Shown here piece after piece: positions 51,249 to 60,185 of a DNA stretch of 64,000 nt. The translations under genes and the position numbers were made by a program. Origin of the DNA: Polynucleobacter sp. UB-Piko-W3 (GTDB lineage Bacteria > Pseudomonadota > Gammaproteobacteria > Burkholderiales > Burkholderiaceae). The stretch spans positions 891,545 through 955,544 of the forward strand of contig NZ_JACVPY010000002.1 in the NCBI RefSeq assembly GCF_018881635.1, given 5' to 3'. Below the pieces are notes generated by a model. It did not search any database, was not told the DNA's origin, and saw nothing but the letters and a program-made list of their open reading frames with translations. The stretch's first letter is position 1. Each line of letters starts with the position of its first letter.

Positions 51249-52375
51249 ATAACCTCTAGCTCCGCTCTAAGAGCACCAGCTGATTTTAATGATTGCAGTA
51301 TTGAAATCAGATCTTGTGGAGTTGCACCAAGCATATTAAGTGCTTTTACAACTTGATCCAATGAGGCACCCGGTGGTACCGAAATTAAGCTGTTTTCTTT
51401 TCCGCTATCACTAATGGTCGCAGTATCTTGAGTTGCTACTGCAGTCTGCCCACGGCTAAACGGCAAGGGCTGGCTAATTGTTGGGCTTTGCTGAACCTTG
51501 ACGGTTAAATTGCCATGAGCAACAGCAGATGGTGATAATTGAACCGCTTGGTTCATAACCACGGAACCCGTTCTGGAATTGAGAATCACCCTTGCTGGTC
51601 CGCTCACCATTTGCACATCTAAATCTTGCAGCGCCGCCATAAATGCAGTCCGTCTTAATGGCTCAACAGGCACTCTTACATTGAGCGTTCTAGCATCAAC
51701 TGGAAGGGCTGTACCCAATCCAAATCTCCTACCAATCGCTTCTGCTGTCTTTTGCATCAATGCAAAATCAGCCCGATGTAGGTCCAGCTGAACAAACTCA
51801 TCGGCTAATAATGATGGAACTGCCTTTTCGATTAAGCCGCCCGAAGGAATGCGACCTGCATTTAAATGGTTTACAGAAGTTGCAGCGCCACCGGTAGCGG
51901 CTCTTGCACCACCAATAACAAGGTTTCCTTGGCCCTGGGCATAAACCTGACCATCTGCCGCTTTCAATGGCGTCATCACTAAAGTGCCGCCCTTTAAGCT
52001 AGTAGCATTCCCCAAAGATGAGACCGTAATATCAATTTGCTGACCAGGGCGAGCTAGAGCTGGAAAATCAGCGGTCACCATAACGGCTGCTGTATTACGT
52101 AACTGAGTTTGACCACCACCCTGAGGGATGGTCACACCTAGAACACCAATCATCTGCAATACGCTCTGCAAAGTAAATGGAGTTTGGGTGGTTTGGTCAC
52201 CAGTACCATCTAAGCCAACTACTAAACCATAGCCCACTAATTGGTTTGAACGTTGACCAGCAATGTCTGCAAAATCCTTAATGCGATCAGCAAAGCAATG
52301 GCTCGAAAATATGCCAAGGCTTATCAACACTAGGAAGCCTTTTTTCAGAGGGGATGTAGAGTTTTTCATCATCAA
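51245..52375 (-). CDS. flgI: flagellar P-ring protein FlgI
   Basis: A 376-residue periplasmic P-ring subunit. A signal peptide (cleavage near CFA-DR) precedes RIKDFADIAGQRSNQLVGYGLVVGLDGTGDQT, the most conserved region of the family, and later VTIPQGGGQTQLRNTAAVMVTADFPALARPGQQIDITVSS. It assembles around the rod in the peptidoglycan layer. It is translationally coupled to flgJ and one base from flgH. Confidence 0.96.
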   Translation of the reverse strand: MMMKNSTSPLKKGFLVLISLGIFSSHCFADRIKDFADIAGQRSNQLVGYGLVVGLDGTGDQTTQTPFTLQSVLQMIGVLGVTIPQGGGQTQLRNTAAVMVTADFPALARPGQQIDITVSSLGNATSLKGGTLVMTPLKAADGQVYAQGQGNLVIGGARAATGGAATSVNHLNAGRIPSGGLIEKAVPSLLADEFVQLDLHRADFALMQKTAEAIGRRFGLGTALPVDARTLNVRVPVEPLRRTAFMAALQDLDVQMVSGPARVILNSRTGSVVMNQAVQLSPSAVAHGNLTVKVQQSPTISQPLPFSRGQTAVATQDTATISDSGKENSLISVPPGASLDQVVKALNMLGATPQDLISILQSLKSAGALRAELEVI

Positions 52376-52376
52376 A

Positions 52377-53096
52377 TTAGAATGGCGCTAACTTCAACAT
52401 CAGCCTGGTAAACCAGCCAGTGCCTTGGGTATCGTCTGTTGCGCCTCTGCCGCGATATTCAATCCGCGCATCGGCAACTTGCTGTGAAGATACTTGGTTA
52501 AAGACCAATGTATTGGGATTTACTACACCGCCAAAACGAATAATTTCTTCTTCGTTACTAACAGCAACTTGTTTTTCTCCTGCAACTACTAAGTTTCCGT
52601 TGGAGAGAATTTCAACAACAGTAACCGTGATCGTGCCTGCGAATGTATTACTTGCCGCACTTGCACCAGTGCCTTCGCTCTTCAAATCACCAGATCCTCC
52701 AAAGTTAGCTATATTTGCAATACTTGTATACGGGCCAAATGGAGTTGTTCCAGTATTACCAAACTGTGAGCTTGCATTTGCCTTACGCGCAGCTGACATC
52801 CCTGAATTTTTTGCTGCACTAGTTGTTTCATTCAGAAGGACTGTGAGCGTGTCACCAACATTACGAGCCCTACGATCTTCAAACAATGGTCGATGACTCA
52901 CTGCATTTACATATGGGCCACCAGAATTTGCTGGATATAGACTGCCCATATTGGCAGAGGTTTCCTGAATTGGTCTTGGCCTCGCAGTTGAAGGCGTCGT
53001 CAATAAGGAGGGACGATCAGCACTAGCGCAACCACCCAAAATAATGGCGCTCAATGCTGCCACTGATAATGCGCGATAGTTATAAAAGAAATTCAT
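52377..53096 (-). CDS. flgH: flagellar L-ring lipoprotein FlgH
   Basis: A 239-residue lipoprotein (lipobox LGGC, lipidated Cys near residue 23) that forms the L-ring in the outer membrane. The family motifs SLYPANSGGPYVN, LFEDRRARNVGDTLTVLLNETTSA, VVEILSNGNLVVAGEKQVAVSNEEEIIRFGGVVNP and IEYRGRGATDD are all present. It is flanked by flgI (one base) and flgG (two bases). Confidence 0.96.
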   Translation of the reverse strand: MNFFYNYRALSVAALSAIILGGCASADRPSLLTTPSTARPRPIQETSANMGSLYPANSGGPYVNAVSHRPLFEDRRARNVGDTLTVLLNETTSAAKNSGMSAARKANASSQFGNTGTTPFGPYTSIANIANFGGSGDLKSEGTGASAASNTFAGTITVTVVEILSNGNLVVAGEKQVAVSNEEEIIRFGGVVNPNTLVFNQVSSQQVADARIEYRGRGATDDTQGTGWFTRLMLKLAPF

Positions 53097-53098
53097 TA

Positions 53099-53887
53099 TT
53101 ACTGACCCATATTACTTACGCGTTGCAAAATCTGATCAGAGGCTGTGACCGCTCTTGTATTGATTTCATATGCACGTTGCGCTGCAATCAAATTGACTAA
53201 TTCTTCGGCAACGTTCACGTTAGATTGTTCGATGTAGTATTGGTTCGTTGTACCCATACCGTTTGATCCAGCTATATTGTTTTGCGCAGTTCCTGATGCA
53301 GGCGTTGGAATAAAATTACCCCCACCTAAAGCTTGCAAACCAGCTGGATTAATAAAGTTAGCCATAGTCAGCTGGCCGGCTTGAATTGCATTGGTATTGC
53401 CTTGCAATGTGTACTGAACTAAACCAGCCTGATTGATTGTGATTGAAGTGGCATTGGCTGGTATCACTCCACCACCCGCAACCACGTTACCCTGCATCGT
53501 CACAATCTGACCAGTCGCACTTTTACTAAACTGACCATTTCGGGTATAAGCCAATGTTCCATCCGCCAACTGAATCTGGAAGAAACCATTTCCTTGAATG
53601 GCCACATCCAATTGGTTACCCGTTTGAATTAATCCACCTTGAATATTATTTCGCTCTGTTGAGGTAACAGCAGCACCTGCACCAATTTGCAAGCCTGTTG
53701 GCAATAGATTTTGCGCATTCGATGCAGAGCCTGCAGATCGCAATGTGGTGTAGAGCAAATCCTGAAACATCGGCTGTACGCGTTTAAAAGCGGTTGTCGA
53801 TGAGTTTGCTAAGTTATTCGTAATGACGTCTAGGTTGAACTGCTGAGAGTCCATACCTGTTTTTGCTATCCATAAAGAACGTAACAT
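53099..53887 (-). CDS. flgG: distal rod protein FlgG
   Basis: A 262-residue rod protein. The N-terminus MLRSLWIAKTGMDSQQFNLDVITNNLANSSTTAFKR and C-terminus VNVAEELVNLIAAQRAYEINTRAVTASDQILQRV form the flagellar D0 coil, and the central D1 domain carries the usual GNGFFQIQLADGTLAYTRNGQF. It forms the distal rod below the hook and follows flgF by 30 bases. Confidence 0.96.
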   Translation of the reverse strand: MLRSLWIAKTGMDSQQFNLDVITNNLANSSTTAFKRVQPMFQDLLYTTLRSAGSASNAQNLLPTGLQIGAGAAVTSTERNNIQGGLIQTGNQLDVAIQGNGFFQIQLADGTLAYTRNGQFSKSATGQIVTMQGNVVAGGGVIPANATSITINQAGLVQYTLQGNTNAIQAGQLTMANFINPAGLQALGGGNFIPTPASGTAQNNIAGSNGMGTTNQYYIEQSNVNVAEELVNLIAAQRAYEINTRAVTASDQILQRVSNMGQ

Positions 53888-53917
53888 TGTTTATTTTCTC
53901 TTGTTATTTAATGTTGA

Positions 53918-54679
53918 TTAAGCTCGTGAAAGTGATAGCAAAGTTGTTGCTGATCTTGCATTTTGGTCTGCATAAGTAATTGAACGACTATTCAAATCAA
54001 ACATGCGGCTCTGATCAATCATTTGCACCATCGCCAAAGTTGGATTGTTATTACTCATTTCGAATGCGCCTTGCACAATCCTCACCAAAGGATCGGCTGC
54101 TGCTTGCTGGCCTGGTAAGTCAAATAAACCATCCGCTGCTCGAACTAAGTCATTGTTATTTGGATTAACCAGTTTTAGTTTTCCAGCCTGATTTAAGAAC
54201 TGTGTTCCTGGTAACTGGGTGTATACAGCGCCATCTTCAGCGATTTGAACTGTCGCCCCAATCGGAATGGTGATCGTGCCACCAGCGCCAACTACTGGTA
54301 TGTCTTTACCAATCATCAACATACCTGCTTCGTTGACCATGAACTTACCAGCGCGGGTATATGCCTCTTGCCCATCTGGTCGACGAACAGTAAACATACC
54401 ATCACCCTTAATGGCTACATCTAAGGCATTTCCAGTTGTTTGTAATTGGCCTTGTGCAAAATTACTTCCCGGTGTTGTCTCTACAGAAAATACTCGCGTA
54501 TCTGCACCGTTACCAGTAAAAGGTACGCCATCCCCTTTTAATGGCACGGCACGGAAGGCGCTAATTACCTCACGAAAACCTGGCGTTAATGAATTGGCCA
54601 AGTTATTAGAGGTCACAGCCAACTGCTGAGTAGCAGCTGTTGCGCCAGTCATCGAGGTATAAGCGTAGCGATTAATCAT
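53918..54679 (-). CDS. flgF: proximal rod protein FlgF
   Basis: A 253-residue rod protein, MINRYAYTSMTGATAATQQLAVTSNNLANSLTPGFREV at the start, the shared flagellar basal-body rod D1 signature GDGMFTVRRPDGQEAYTRAGKF, and a C-terminal NNPTLAMVQMIDQSRMFDLNSRSITYADQNA coil. It completes the proximal rod with FlgB and FlgC. It lies 24 bases after flgE. Confidence 0.95.
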   Translation of the reverse strand: MINRYAYTSMTGATAATQQLAVTSNNLANSLTPGFREVISAFRAVPLKGDGVPFTGNGADTRVFSVETTPGSNFAQGQLQTTGNALDVAIKGDGMFTVRRPDGQEAYTRAGKFMVNEAGMLMIGKDIPVVGAGGTITIPIGATVQIAEDGAVYTQLPGTQFLNQAGKLKLVNPNNNDLVRAADGLFDLPGQQAAADPLVRIVQGAFEMSNNNPTLAMVQMIDQSRMFDLNSRSITYADQNARSATTLLSLSRA

Positions 54680-54703
54680 TTAGTTTTTTAGTTAAACGAT
54701 TTC

Positions 54704-57133
54704 TTAACGGCCAATGTTGATAGCATCATCAATCAATGTAGCTGCCATCACTTTAGTTGCCTGTGACACAGCAGAATATTGACGTTGCAGCACCATCAAT
54801 CTCACCAATTCTTCTGTGAGATCAACGTTAGATTGCTCAACGGCTTTAGAGCGAATTGCGCCCAAAGTACCATCGCCAGGAAAGCTTAACAATGGATCGC
54901 CTGAAGCAGAAGATGCTTCGTAGGTATTGTTTCCGTTTGGAATTAATCCCTCTAAGTTATTAAAGTAGGCCAAAATTAATTGGCCTTTAACAACAGAGCG
55001 GCCGTTATCGTACTGAGCCATTAATCTTCCGCTTGAATCGATATTGTATGAAGCTAATTGCGCTGTAGCAGAACCATCCTGCCTATTTGCATAGGTTTGT
55101 CCAGCAGAAGAATAAGCAGTACTACCGTTTGCCTCGATGGTTAACTGAACACCACCACCATTTAGCGTTTGACCATAATTGGAGCCCTCACCTCGTGCCG
55201 CGTCAATCTTAAATCTTGTTGCAAATTGCGGCGCTCCAAATGAATCTTTTGATATGGAATCAATATTTTTGCCGGCAATGAAGCCCATCACTCCTAATGC
55301 TTGTTGCTCTGCAATGGGTGAGCCCTCAATTAAAACACTTGCATCATTTAGGCCACCAGTAATTGGATTCAAAACACTGGTAAGACTTGTTACGTCTGAT
55401 TTACCAACCGTACTTGTAAAAACTACAGTATTTGTTGACTGCGGTCCAGTTGACCACTCAGCCGCAGCGCCGGATGTGAATACCCCACCAGTAGATGCGC
55501 CAGTTAGAGAGTTATTTGTATTGACTGTTGCATAAGCTTGTCCAGCAGTAATATTTGCAAACGCCGCCGCTACTTGAGCTGCGGTTGCACCAGACGTTCC
55601 AGCAGTAAATGTAAGGCCAGCTATCGTAATCGATTGCTCAGCATTTAATGTATTAAATGCCATTGTTGCTGTAGAAGTTACACCCTGAGTTCTTGAATAA
55701 GTAGCGTCAGTCACTCGATCTCCAGTACTCTGCAAATCTCCCACAACGGTATAAGGTGTGGCACTTGTGAAGGCTACAGTAGCTGTAGAGCGTGGACCGC
55801 TCGACCATCCTGCAACAGTACCCGAAGTGAATGATCCTACAGTTGCAGCATTTGTCGTTAAGGAGTTATTTGTATTTACAGTTGCAGCGCTTTGTCCTGG
55901 AGTAATATTTGCGAATGCAGCTGCAAGTTCATTAGCAGTTGCACCTGCTGATCCAGCTGTAAAAGTAAGGCCCGCCATAATAAAAGTCTTACCAGTCGCT
56001 AAGGCAGGGAATACAACTGAAGTCAACTCTGTTACTGCAGCTGCACCTGCGGTTCTTGATGGTGGCGTTGGAGGTGTAATACTTGCATTGGGCGTTACTG
56101 GATTTCCATCAATCGTAGAAAACACTTCGAAACGATCCACGTTAACCGTATATTGCGCCTTGATAGTGCTAGTGCCTGCGACCGTTTGAGTCAGAGTGAG
56201 GTTAGTTCCGTCTCTGAGGCGAAGGTTATACACAGTACCTACAGTGTTTGCAGTACCACTCATTGGTGTAAGCGTAGCTTCATATATGGACTCAGTACTT
56301 GCAGCGCCAGTTCCTAATGCTACAGCGGTTGTTGCAATTTTATTAAACTGCTCTCCAGGTGGCCTGTTGAATGAATCGACTGCTGCAATGCTTGGGTCAA
56401 TAGTTTGCGTAGGACTAAAATTAAATGTACTTCCCGCAGCCGTTCCTACAGCATCAGCACTAATCGTCAATAACTGCGAACTCACTTTTTTGTAGAAAAC
56501 TGATAGGGTATGCGCAAACCCTCCATCGTCATAAACTGTTTGTGACGTTGCTTGATTGTAGGTTGTTGGATCGGTTGGGGAAAATATATTTCCTGTTTTT
56601 GAATCCACCCTATCGTCTAAATTTAACTCCAATGTTGAATTTCTAGTCGGCTGCTGAGCTAGGGGTGTGCGATCTAGAACTAATACTGATTTAGTACTAG
56701 AGATAATAGTTCCCGCGGAGTCAGCTGGGTATCCAACCAAGAACATACCGTTCTCATTGACGATCCGATTTTTATTGTCTGCAGCAAACTGGCCATTACG
56801 AGTAAATTGGAATTTCGTTGGATTTTCTGTTGGCACTGTTCCATCAACTGTTTTTGCCAACATAAACATGCCAGGGCCAGTGATCGCCATGTCCAAAGGA
56901 TTTTGGGTATTCACTACCGTACCATAGCTACCAGTTCGACGGATAGCCATGCGATATGCACCCATACCAGCGCGATCAACAGATTGTGGATCTTGGGCTT
57001 TAAAGAACTGGTCTGAGAAAACATATTCTCCAGACTTATATCCAATAGTCTGAGCATTGGAGATGTTGTTACTGGTAACGTCAATTGCTTCGGAGGCTGA
57101 CTTTAATCCTGATAATCCGATTCCGTATCCCAT
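54704..57133 (-). CDS. flgE: oversized flagellar hook protein FlgE with internal duplication
   Basis: At 809 residues it is roughly twice the size of a typical hook protein (about 400). The ends are normal FlgE: MGYGIGLSGLKSASEAIDVTSNNISNAQTIGYKSGEYVFSDQF and VEQSNVDLTEELVRLMVLQRQYSAVSQATKVM. The extra mass is an inserted D2/D3-type region in the middle, where two similar blocks of about 90 residues follow each other. Each has the hallmark LTFTAGxxGATAxxxAAAFANIT, VNTNNSLT and a SGPxSTxTVxFTS ending. Thus the hook surface is enlarged. It lies 60 bases after flgD. Confidence 0.95.
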   Translation of the reverse strand: MGYGIGLSGLKSASEAIDVTSNNISNAQTIGYKSGEYVFSDQFFKAQDPQSVDRAGMGAYRMAIRRTGSYGTVVNTQNPLDMAITGPGMFMLAKTVDGTVPTENPTKFQFTRNGQFAADNKNRIVNENGMFLVGYPADSAGTIISSTKSVLVLDRTPLAQQPTRNSTLELNLDDRVDSKTGNIFSPTDPTTYNQATSQTVYDDGGFAHTLSVFYKKVSSQLLTISADAVGTAAGSTFNFSPTQTIDPSIAAVDSFNRPPGEQFNKIATTAVALGTGAASTESIYEATLTPMSGTANTVGTVYNLRLRDGTNLTLTQTVAGTSTIKAQYTVNVDRFEVFSTIDGNPVTPNASITPPTPPSRTAGAAAVTELTSVVFPALATGKTFIMAGLTFTAGSAGATANELAAAFANITPGQSAATVNTNNSLTTNAATVGSFTSGTVAGWSSGPRSTATVAFTSATPYTVVGDLQSTGDRVTDATYSRTQGVTSTATMAFNTLNAEQSITIAGLTFTAGTSGATAAQVAAAFANITAGQAYATVNTNNSLTGASTGGVFTSGAAAEWSTGPQSTNTVVFTSTVGKSDVTSLTSVLNPITGGLNDASVLIEGSPIAEQQALGVMGFIAGKNIDSISKDSFGAPQFATRFKIDAARGEGSNYGQTLNGGGVQLTIEANGSTAYSSAGQTYANRQDGSATAQLASYNIDSSGRLMAQYDNGRSVVKGQLILAYFNNLEGLIPNGNNTYEASSASGDPLLSFPGDGTLGAIRSKAVEQSNVDLTEELVRLMVLQRQYSAVSQATKVMAATLIDDAINIGR
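55400..56040 (-). repeat. two tandem approx. 90-residue modules inside flgE
   Basis: Two diverged copies, about 55760-56040 and about 55400-55680, each encode ITxAGLTFTAG, GATAxxxAAAFANIT, ATVNTNNSLT and a final STxTVxFTS. They are separated by about 25 residues. Boundaries are read from the protein pattern and are approximate. Confidence 0.75.
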
Positions 57134-57193
57134 TTTGTTTCCTTTGTCTAACTTTGTTCTGTTGGTTAATAACTATTAAATTTCAATATCTAC

Positions 57194-57889
57194 TTAGCTG
57201 ATCCACTGCTGTACTTCGGAAGAATTAATTGTTCTTCCATCTAATAAATTAAGAATGGCATCGCCATTAGCGCCTTTAGAGACAGACGCAACTGCAGATG
57301 CAACATAAGCCGTTGGATTTTCGCTAGCATCTGCCGCATTCGTTCCGCTTAAGCTCAAGTAGTACATGCCAGCTGGCACGGTATTGCCGCTAGCATCTTT
57401 TCCATTCCAAATGAAATTACTCATGCCAGCATTCACATTGCCCAAGTCCACGCTATTGACCGTATTACCGCTAGCGTCTGTAATAGTTGCAATCACTGAT
57501 TTCAATGGATTCGCAGCATTAGCCCCAAGCATCACTTGATTAGTCCCATCAAATGCAATGCCATTACCTGCAACAACTGGGCTATGGCCAATCAATGCAG
57601 CTTGATTCATAAAGTTAACGCTTTGCATCTGAGAAAGCATGGATGTCATTGAGGTGTTCATATTGGCCATACTGCTCACCATATTGAGCTGCGACATTTG
57701 CGCTGTCATTGTCGATGCATCCATTGGAGCCATTGGATCCTGATTCTGAATCTGCGCAATCAATAGCTTGAGGAAGTTCTGAGTTTGCTCAGCAGCCGTT
57801 CCACCAGCGGTAGATGATGCTTCCGCTGGCTTATTCGCTGTTGTTGGATCGTAAGTCCGGATACCGCTTAATGGATTTGTGATTGCCAT
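57194..57889 (-). CDS. flgD: hook-capping protein FlgD
   Basis: A 231-residue hook scaffold protein. It has the family segment AEQTQNFLKLLIAQIQNQDPMAPMDASTMTAQMSQLNMVSSM near the N-terminus, and a C-terminal Ig-like/FlgD fold (IVKNATGNTVNSVDLGN-like, IWNGKDASGNTVPAGMYYLSL). It caps the growing hook and is lost afterwards. It follows flgC by 36 bases and precedes flgE by 60. Confidence 0.95.
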   Translation of the reverse strand: MAITNPLSGIRTYDPTTANKPAEASSTAGGTAAEQTQNFLKLLIAQIQNQDPMAPMDASTMTAQMSQLNMVSSMANMNTSMTSMLSQMQSVNFMNQAALIGHSPVVAGNGIAFDGTNQVMLGANAANPLKSVIATITDASGNTVNSVDLGNVNAGMSNFIWNGKDASGNTVPAGMYYLSLSGTNAADASENPTAYVASAVASVSKGANGDAILNLLDGRTINSSEVQQWIS

Positions 57890-57925
57890 AATGTCCTCTT
57901 ATGCTCTACGCATGCTCTCTATTAA

Positions 57926-58330
57926 TTACTTACCTAAATCTAATGTCTTTAGCATCAGCTGCCGAGACACATTCATTGCCTCGACGTTCATTTGATATGA
58001 ACGCGAAGCAGAAATCATGTTCACCATCTCTTCTACTGGATTAACGTTTGGCATCTCCACATAGCCTGCGGCATTTGCCTTTGGGTGGCCTGGGCGGTAT
58101 TCCATTCGTAACGGGGCATCGCTTTCCAATATCTTGCTAACCTCAACACCCGATCCTGGTTGCCCTGGTTTATAGACAGCACTAAATTCCACCTGACGAG
58201 CACGATATGGGCGACCATCAGGGCCGGACACGCTCTCTACGTTGGCAATATTGGAGGCAGTTGTATTCAAGCGCATTGCTTGGGCAGTCATGCCAGTTGA
58301 GCCGATATTAAATGCGCCTAATAAACTCAT
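57926..58330 (-). CDS. flgC: proximal rod protein FlgC
   Basis: A 134-residue rod subunit: N-terminal FNIGSTGMTAQAMRLNTTASNIANVESVSGPDG and C-terminal NPVEEMVNMISASRSYQMNVEAMNVSRQLMLKTLDLGK are the paired D0 helices of the family, with the DGRPYRARQVEFSAVY strand between. Its ATG overlaps the flgB stop by four bases, coupling the translation of the two rod proteins. Confidence 0.96.
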   Translation of the reverse strand: MSLLGAFNIGSTGMTAQAMRLNTTASNIANVESVSGPDGRPYRARQVEFSAVYKPGQPGSGVEVSKILESDAPLRMEYRPGHPKANAAGYVEMPNVNPVEEMVNMISASRSYQMNVEAMNVSRQLMLKTLDLGK

Positions 58331-58743
58331 GAGGGCTGACCTGTAATAGCAGACATGCGTGAACGAATCGTGCCACCCAACATAGTCAGAGCTGACTCTG
58401 TGTATACCGAGTTCTTCGTGAATTCAGTGAGCTCAACATCAGCATCTACCGTATTACCATCCATTGATGGTTGGTTCGGAATGCGATATAGCAAACGGGG
58501 ATCTTCTTGCGGAACCTTCCCTGGGATATGGGCTGAATGGGTGGTTGCTAAATTAACCGCATTAGAAGGGGCGATACCCTCTAGCTGGGCCTTCAGTACA
58601 TCAGCAAAGCGAATATCCCGCGCCTTAAAGCCCGGGGTATCTGAATTTGCCAAGTTGTTACCCAGCACTTGTTGACGGAAAGTACGCAGCTTGAGTGCGT
58701 TTTCGCCAAAAGTAAGTGGATCGTACTGCGGCACTGCGTTCAT
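58327..58743 (-). CDS. flgB: proximal rod protein FlgB
   Basis: A 138-residue rod subunit and first gene of the flg operon. ALKLRTFRQQVLGNNLANSDTPGFKARDIRFADVL is the family N-terminal signature and the C-terminal VDADVELTEFTKNSVYTESALTML is the D0 helix. Its start follows a strong ribosome-binding site (GGAGGAG with five bases spacing). A sigma-54 promoter sits about 60 bases upstream. Confidence 0.96.
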   Translation of the reverse strand: MNAVPQYDPLTFGENALKLRTFRQQVLGNNLANSDTPGFKARDIRFADVLKAQLEGIAPSNAVNLATTHSAHIPGKVPQEDPRLLYRIPNQPSMDGNTVDADVELTEFTKNSVYTESALTMLGGTIRSRMSAITGQPS

Positions 58744-58803
58744 TTAATCTCCTCCCTATTCGGGGACGATGAAACCTGAGGGGAAAGTCCTCACGTATGA
58801 ATA

Positions 58804-58819
58804 TGCAAAGTCCGTGCCA
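58804..58819 (-). promoter_or_regulatory. sigma-54 (RpoN) promoter of the flgB operon
   Basis: On the minus strand TGGCAC-GGACT-TTGCA matches the -24/-12 consensus TGGCACG-N4-TTGCA almost exactly, with GG and GC correctly ten bases apart. It lies between the terminator at 58912-58938 and flgB, with a predicted start near 58793 and a leader of about 50 bases. This suggests that the rod, hook and stator genes are class II flagellar genes under RpoN and a FleQ/FlrC-like activator. Confidence 0.9.
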
Positions 58820-58911
58820 AAGTTACCTTTTCAGAAAGATATAAGTAGTAGCTACGCTGAGTAGGTTTGCAATGTATAGGCAGCGAAAACTAAAAATACC
58901 CCAGAAATAGC

Positions 58912-58938
58912 AAAAAAGCCCTATTTCTAGGACTTTTT
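58912..58938. terminator. bidirectional rho-independent terminator
   Basis: AGCCCTA-TTTC-TAGGACT forms a 7-bp stem (one G-U) flanked by an A-run on one side and a T-run on the other, so it can end transcription in both directions. On the minus strand it follows the carbonic anhydrase gene and precedes the flgB promoter. Confidence 0.75.
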
Positions 58939-59028
58939 AAACTTAGGTGGCAAATTTTGCCGTTTTTAAAGGTTAGCCTGCAAAGATTCGGGCAAAACCT
59001 GCCAATCGGGGCTATTACTGCTGTTTGC

Positions 59029-60099
59029 TTAGTTACCCTTGGTCTCTTTGATTAAACGATCGCCTTTGGGCTGCAAAGGTCGGGCATTCATCGGATAAAT
59101 GCGATCAAAGTTCTGTACCTGCTCTTCACTAACAAAGATCGGCGTTTTCATGACAAACCACAAGACATTTTCAGTGCATGGAGGGGTTTCTAAGGAGCCC
59201 ATGTAGGTGAAAAAACTCTTATCTGCTGGCAACATCTGATTTATATCGATCGTCACCCCAGGCATCTCCGTTTTACCCTTGGTAAGGGGCACATTGTTCC
59301 AAAGAGTTTGAATGAGGGCGTTACCCTTTACTTCGTCGCTTCCCCACCAGTATTTCTTAGGGCTTACCGGTGGTTTTGTGGTCATTAAAACAGCAACTAC
59401 CGCTAAGTTGCCGTCATGGTGTTGGTGTACTAAATGCGCCACCATATCAGTGCGCTCCCCATTAATCGCTTCTTCGCTAGGCTTATGGAAATGGAATTGA
59501 ACTAGGCGGTACTGACGGCCATCAACCATCAAATTACTACCTTCACCATAATTGACCATTACAGTGTGGCCGTTATCAACAATCGATAAGGGGGAAGGTC
59601 TGTAGAGGAACTCTAAGGGAGATAGCTCTGCCTTTACTGCCCGATCCACATTGATATTAATGGGGGACTGCGTTTTTCCTTTTGAGCAAGCCAAGTTATC
59701 TTTACTCAGATTACCCCAGTCTTCGGGGCCACCAGGGCCTTCAATATAAGACCATTGCACGGCATGCACCTCTTTTTCAACAGGTTTTGCCGCTGCTTTT
59801 GTAGCCTTAGGCTTATCTGCTACCTTTGCTTCAATTGGCGCAGCGCCGGCAGGTAAATCACCAGTACGAATCACAATATCGCCAGAGCCTTTGCTGATCT
59901 TCTCAAACAAAGCCTTGCTCATTTGGTCATCACTAGAAGTGGCTGGTGCAGCTACCTTTGCCTTTGGCGCGTCGGCTGCTGCTTTTACAGGGGCGGGAGT
60001 AGTGTTTGAGTCGCTAGATAGTGCATTGCCTGCAATCAACATGCCCAGCAAAAAGCCGACCGAGACTACAGATCGAGGGGTGCAATTAATAGTTTTCAT
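59029..60099 (-). CDS. exported alpha-class carbonic anhydrase
   Basis: A 356-residue protein with a signal peptide (cleavage near NALS-SD), a Lys/Ala/Pro-rich low-complexity region (about residues 30-110), then a complete alpha-carbonic anhydrase domain: WSYIEGPGGPEDWGNL, the Zn histidines in LVQFHFHKPSEE and AHLVHQHHDG, and the active-site Thr in SLETPPCTENVLWFV. It hydrates CO2 in the periplasm. It is transcribed in the same direction as the flagellar genes but is separated from flgB by a terminator. Confidence 0.94.
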   Translation of the reverse strand: MKTINCTPRSVVSVGFLLGMLIAGNALSSDSNTTPAPVKAAADAPKAKVAAPATSSDDQMSKALFEKISKGSGDIVIRTGDLPAGAAPIEAKVADKPKATKAAAKPVEKEVHAVQWSYIEGPGGPEDWGNLSKDNLACSKGKTQSPININVDRAVKAELSPLEFLYRPSPLSIVDNGHTVMVNYGEGSNLMVDGRQYRLVQFHFHKPSEEAINGERTDMVAHLVHQHHDGNLAVVAVLMTTKPPVSPKKYWWGSDEVKGNALIQTLWNNVPLTKGKTEMPGVTIDINQMLPADKSFFTYMGSLETPPCTENVLWFVMKTPIFVSEEQVQNFDRIYPMNARPLQPKGDRLIKETKGN

Positions 60100-60185
60100 G
60101 TGATCTCTAACGGCTCTTGTTGAAATAGTGTTTATATTGCCATATAAATCAATGCTTAAGCCAATTGACTATACAAATTTAAGAC

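Noticed and set aside
55179..56495. Three long plus-strand frames (99-143 codons) opposite flgE
   Set aside because: They arise from low-complexity Ala/Thr/Gly codons of flgE read backwards; none has an organised start or domain.
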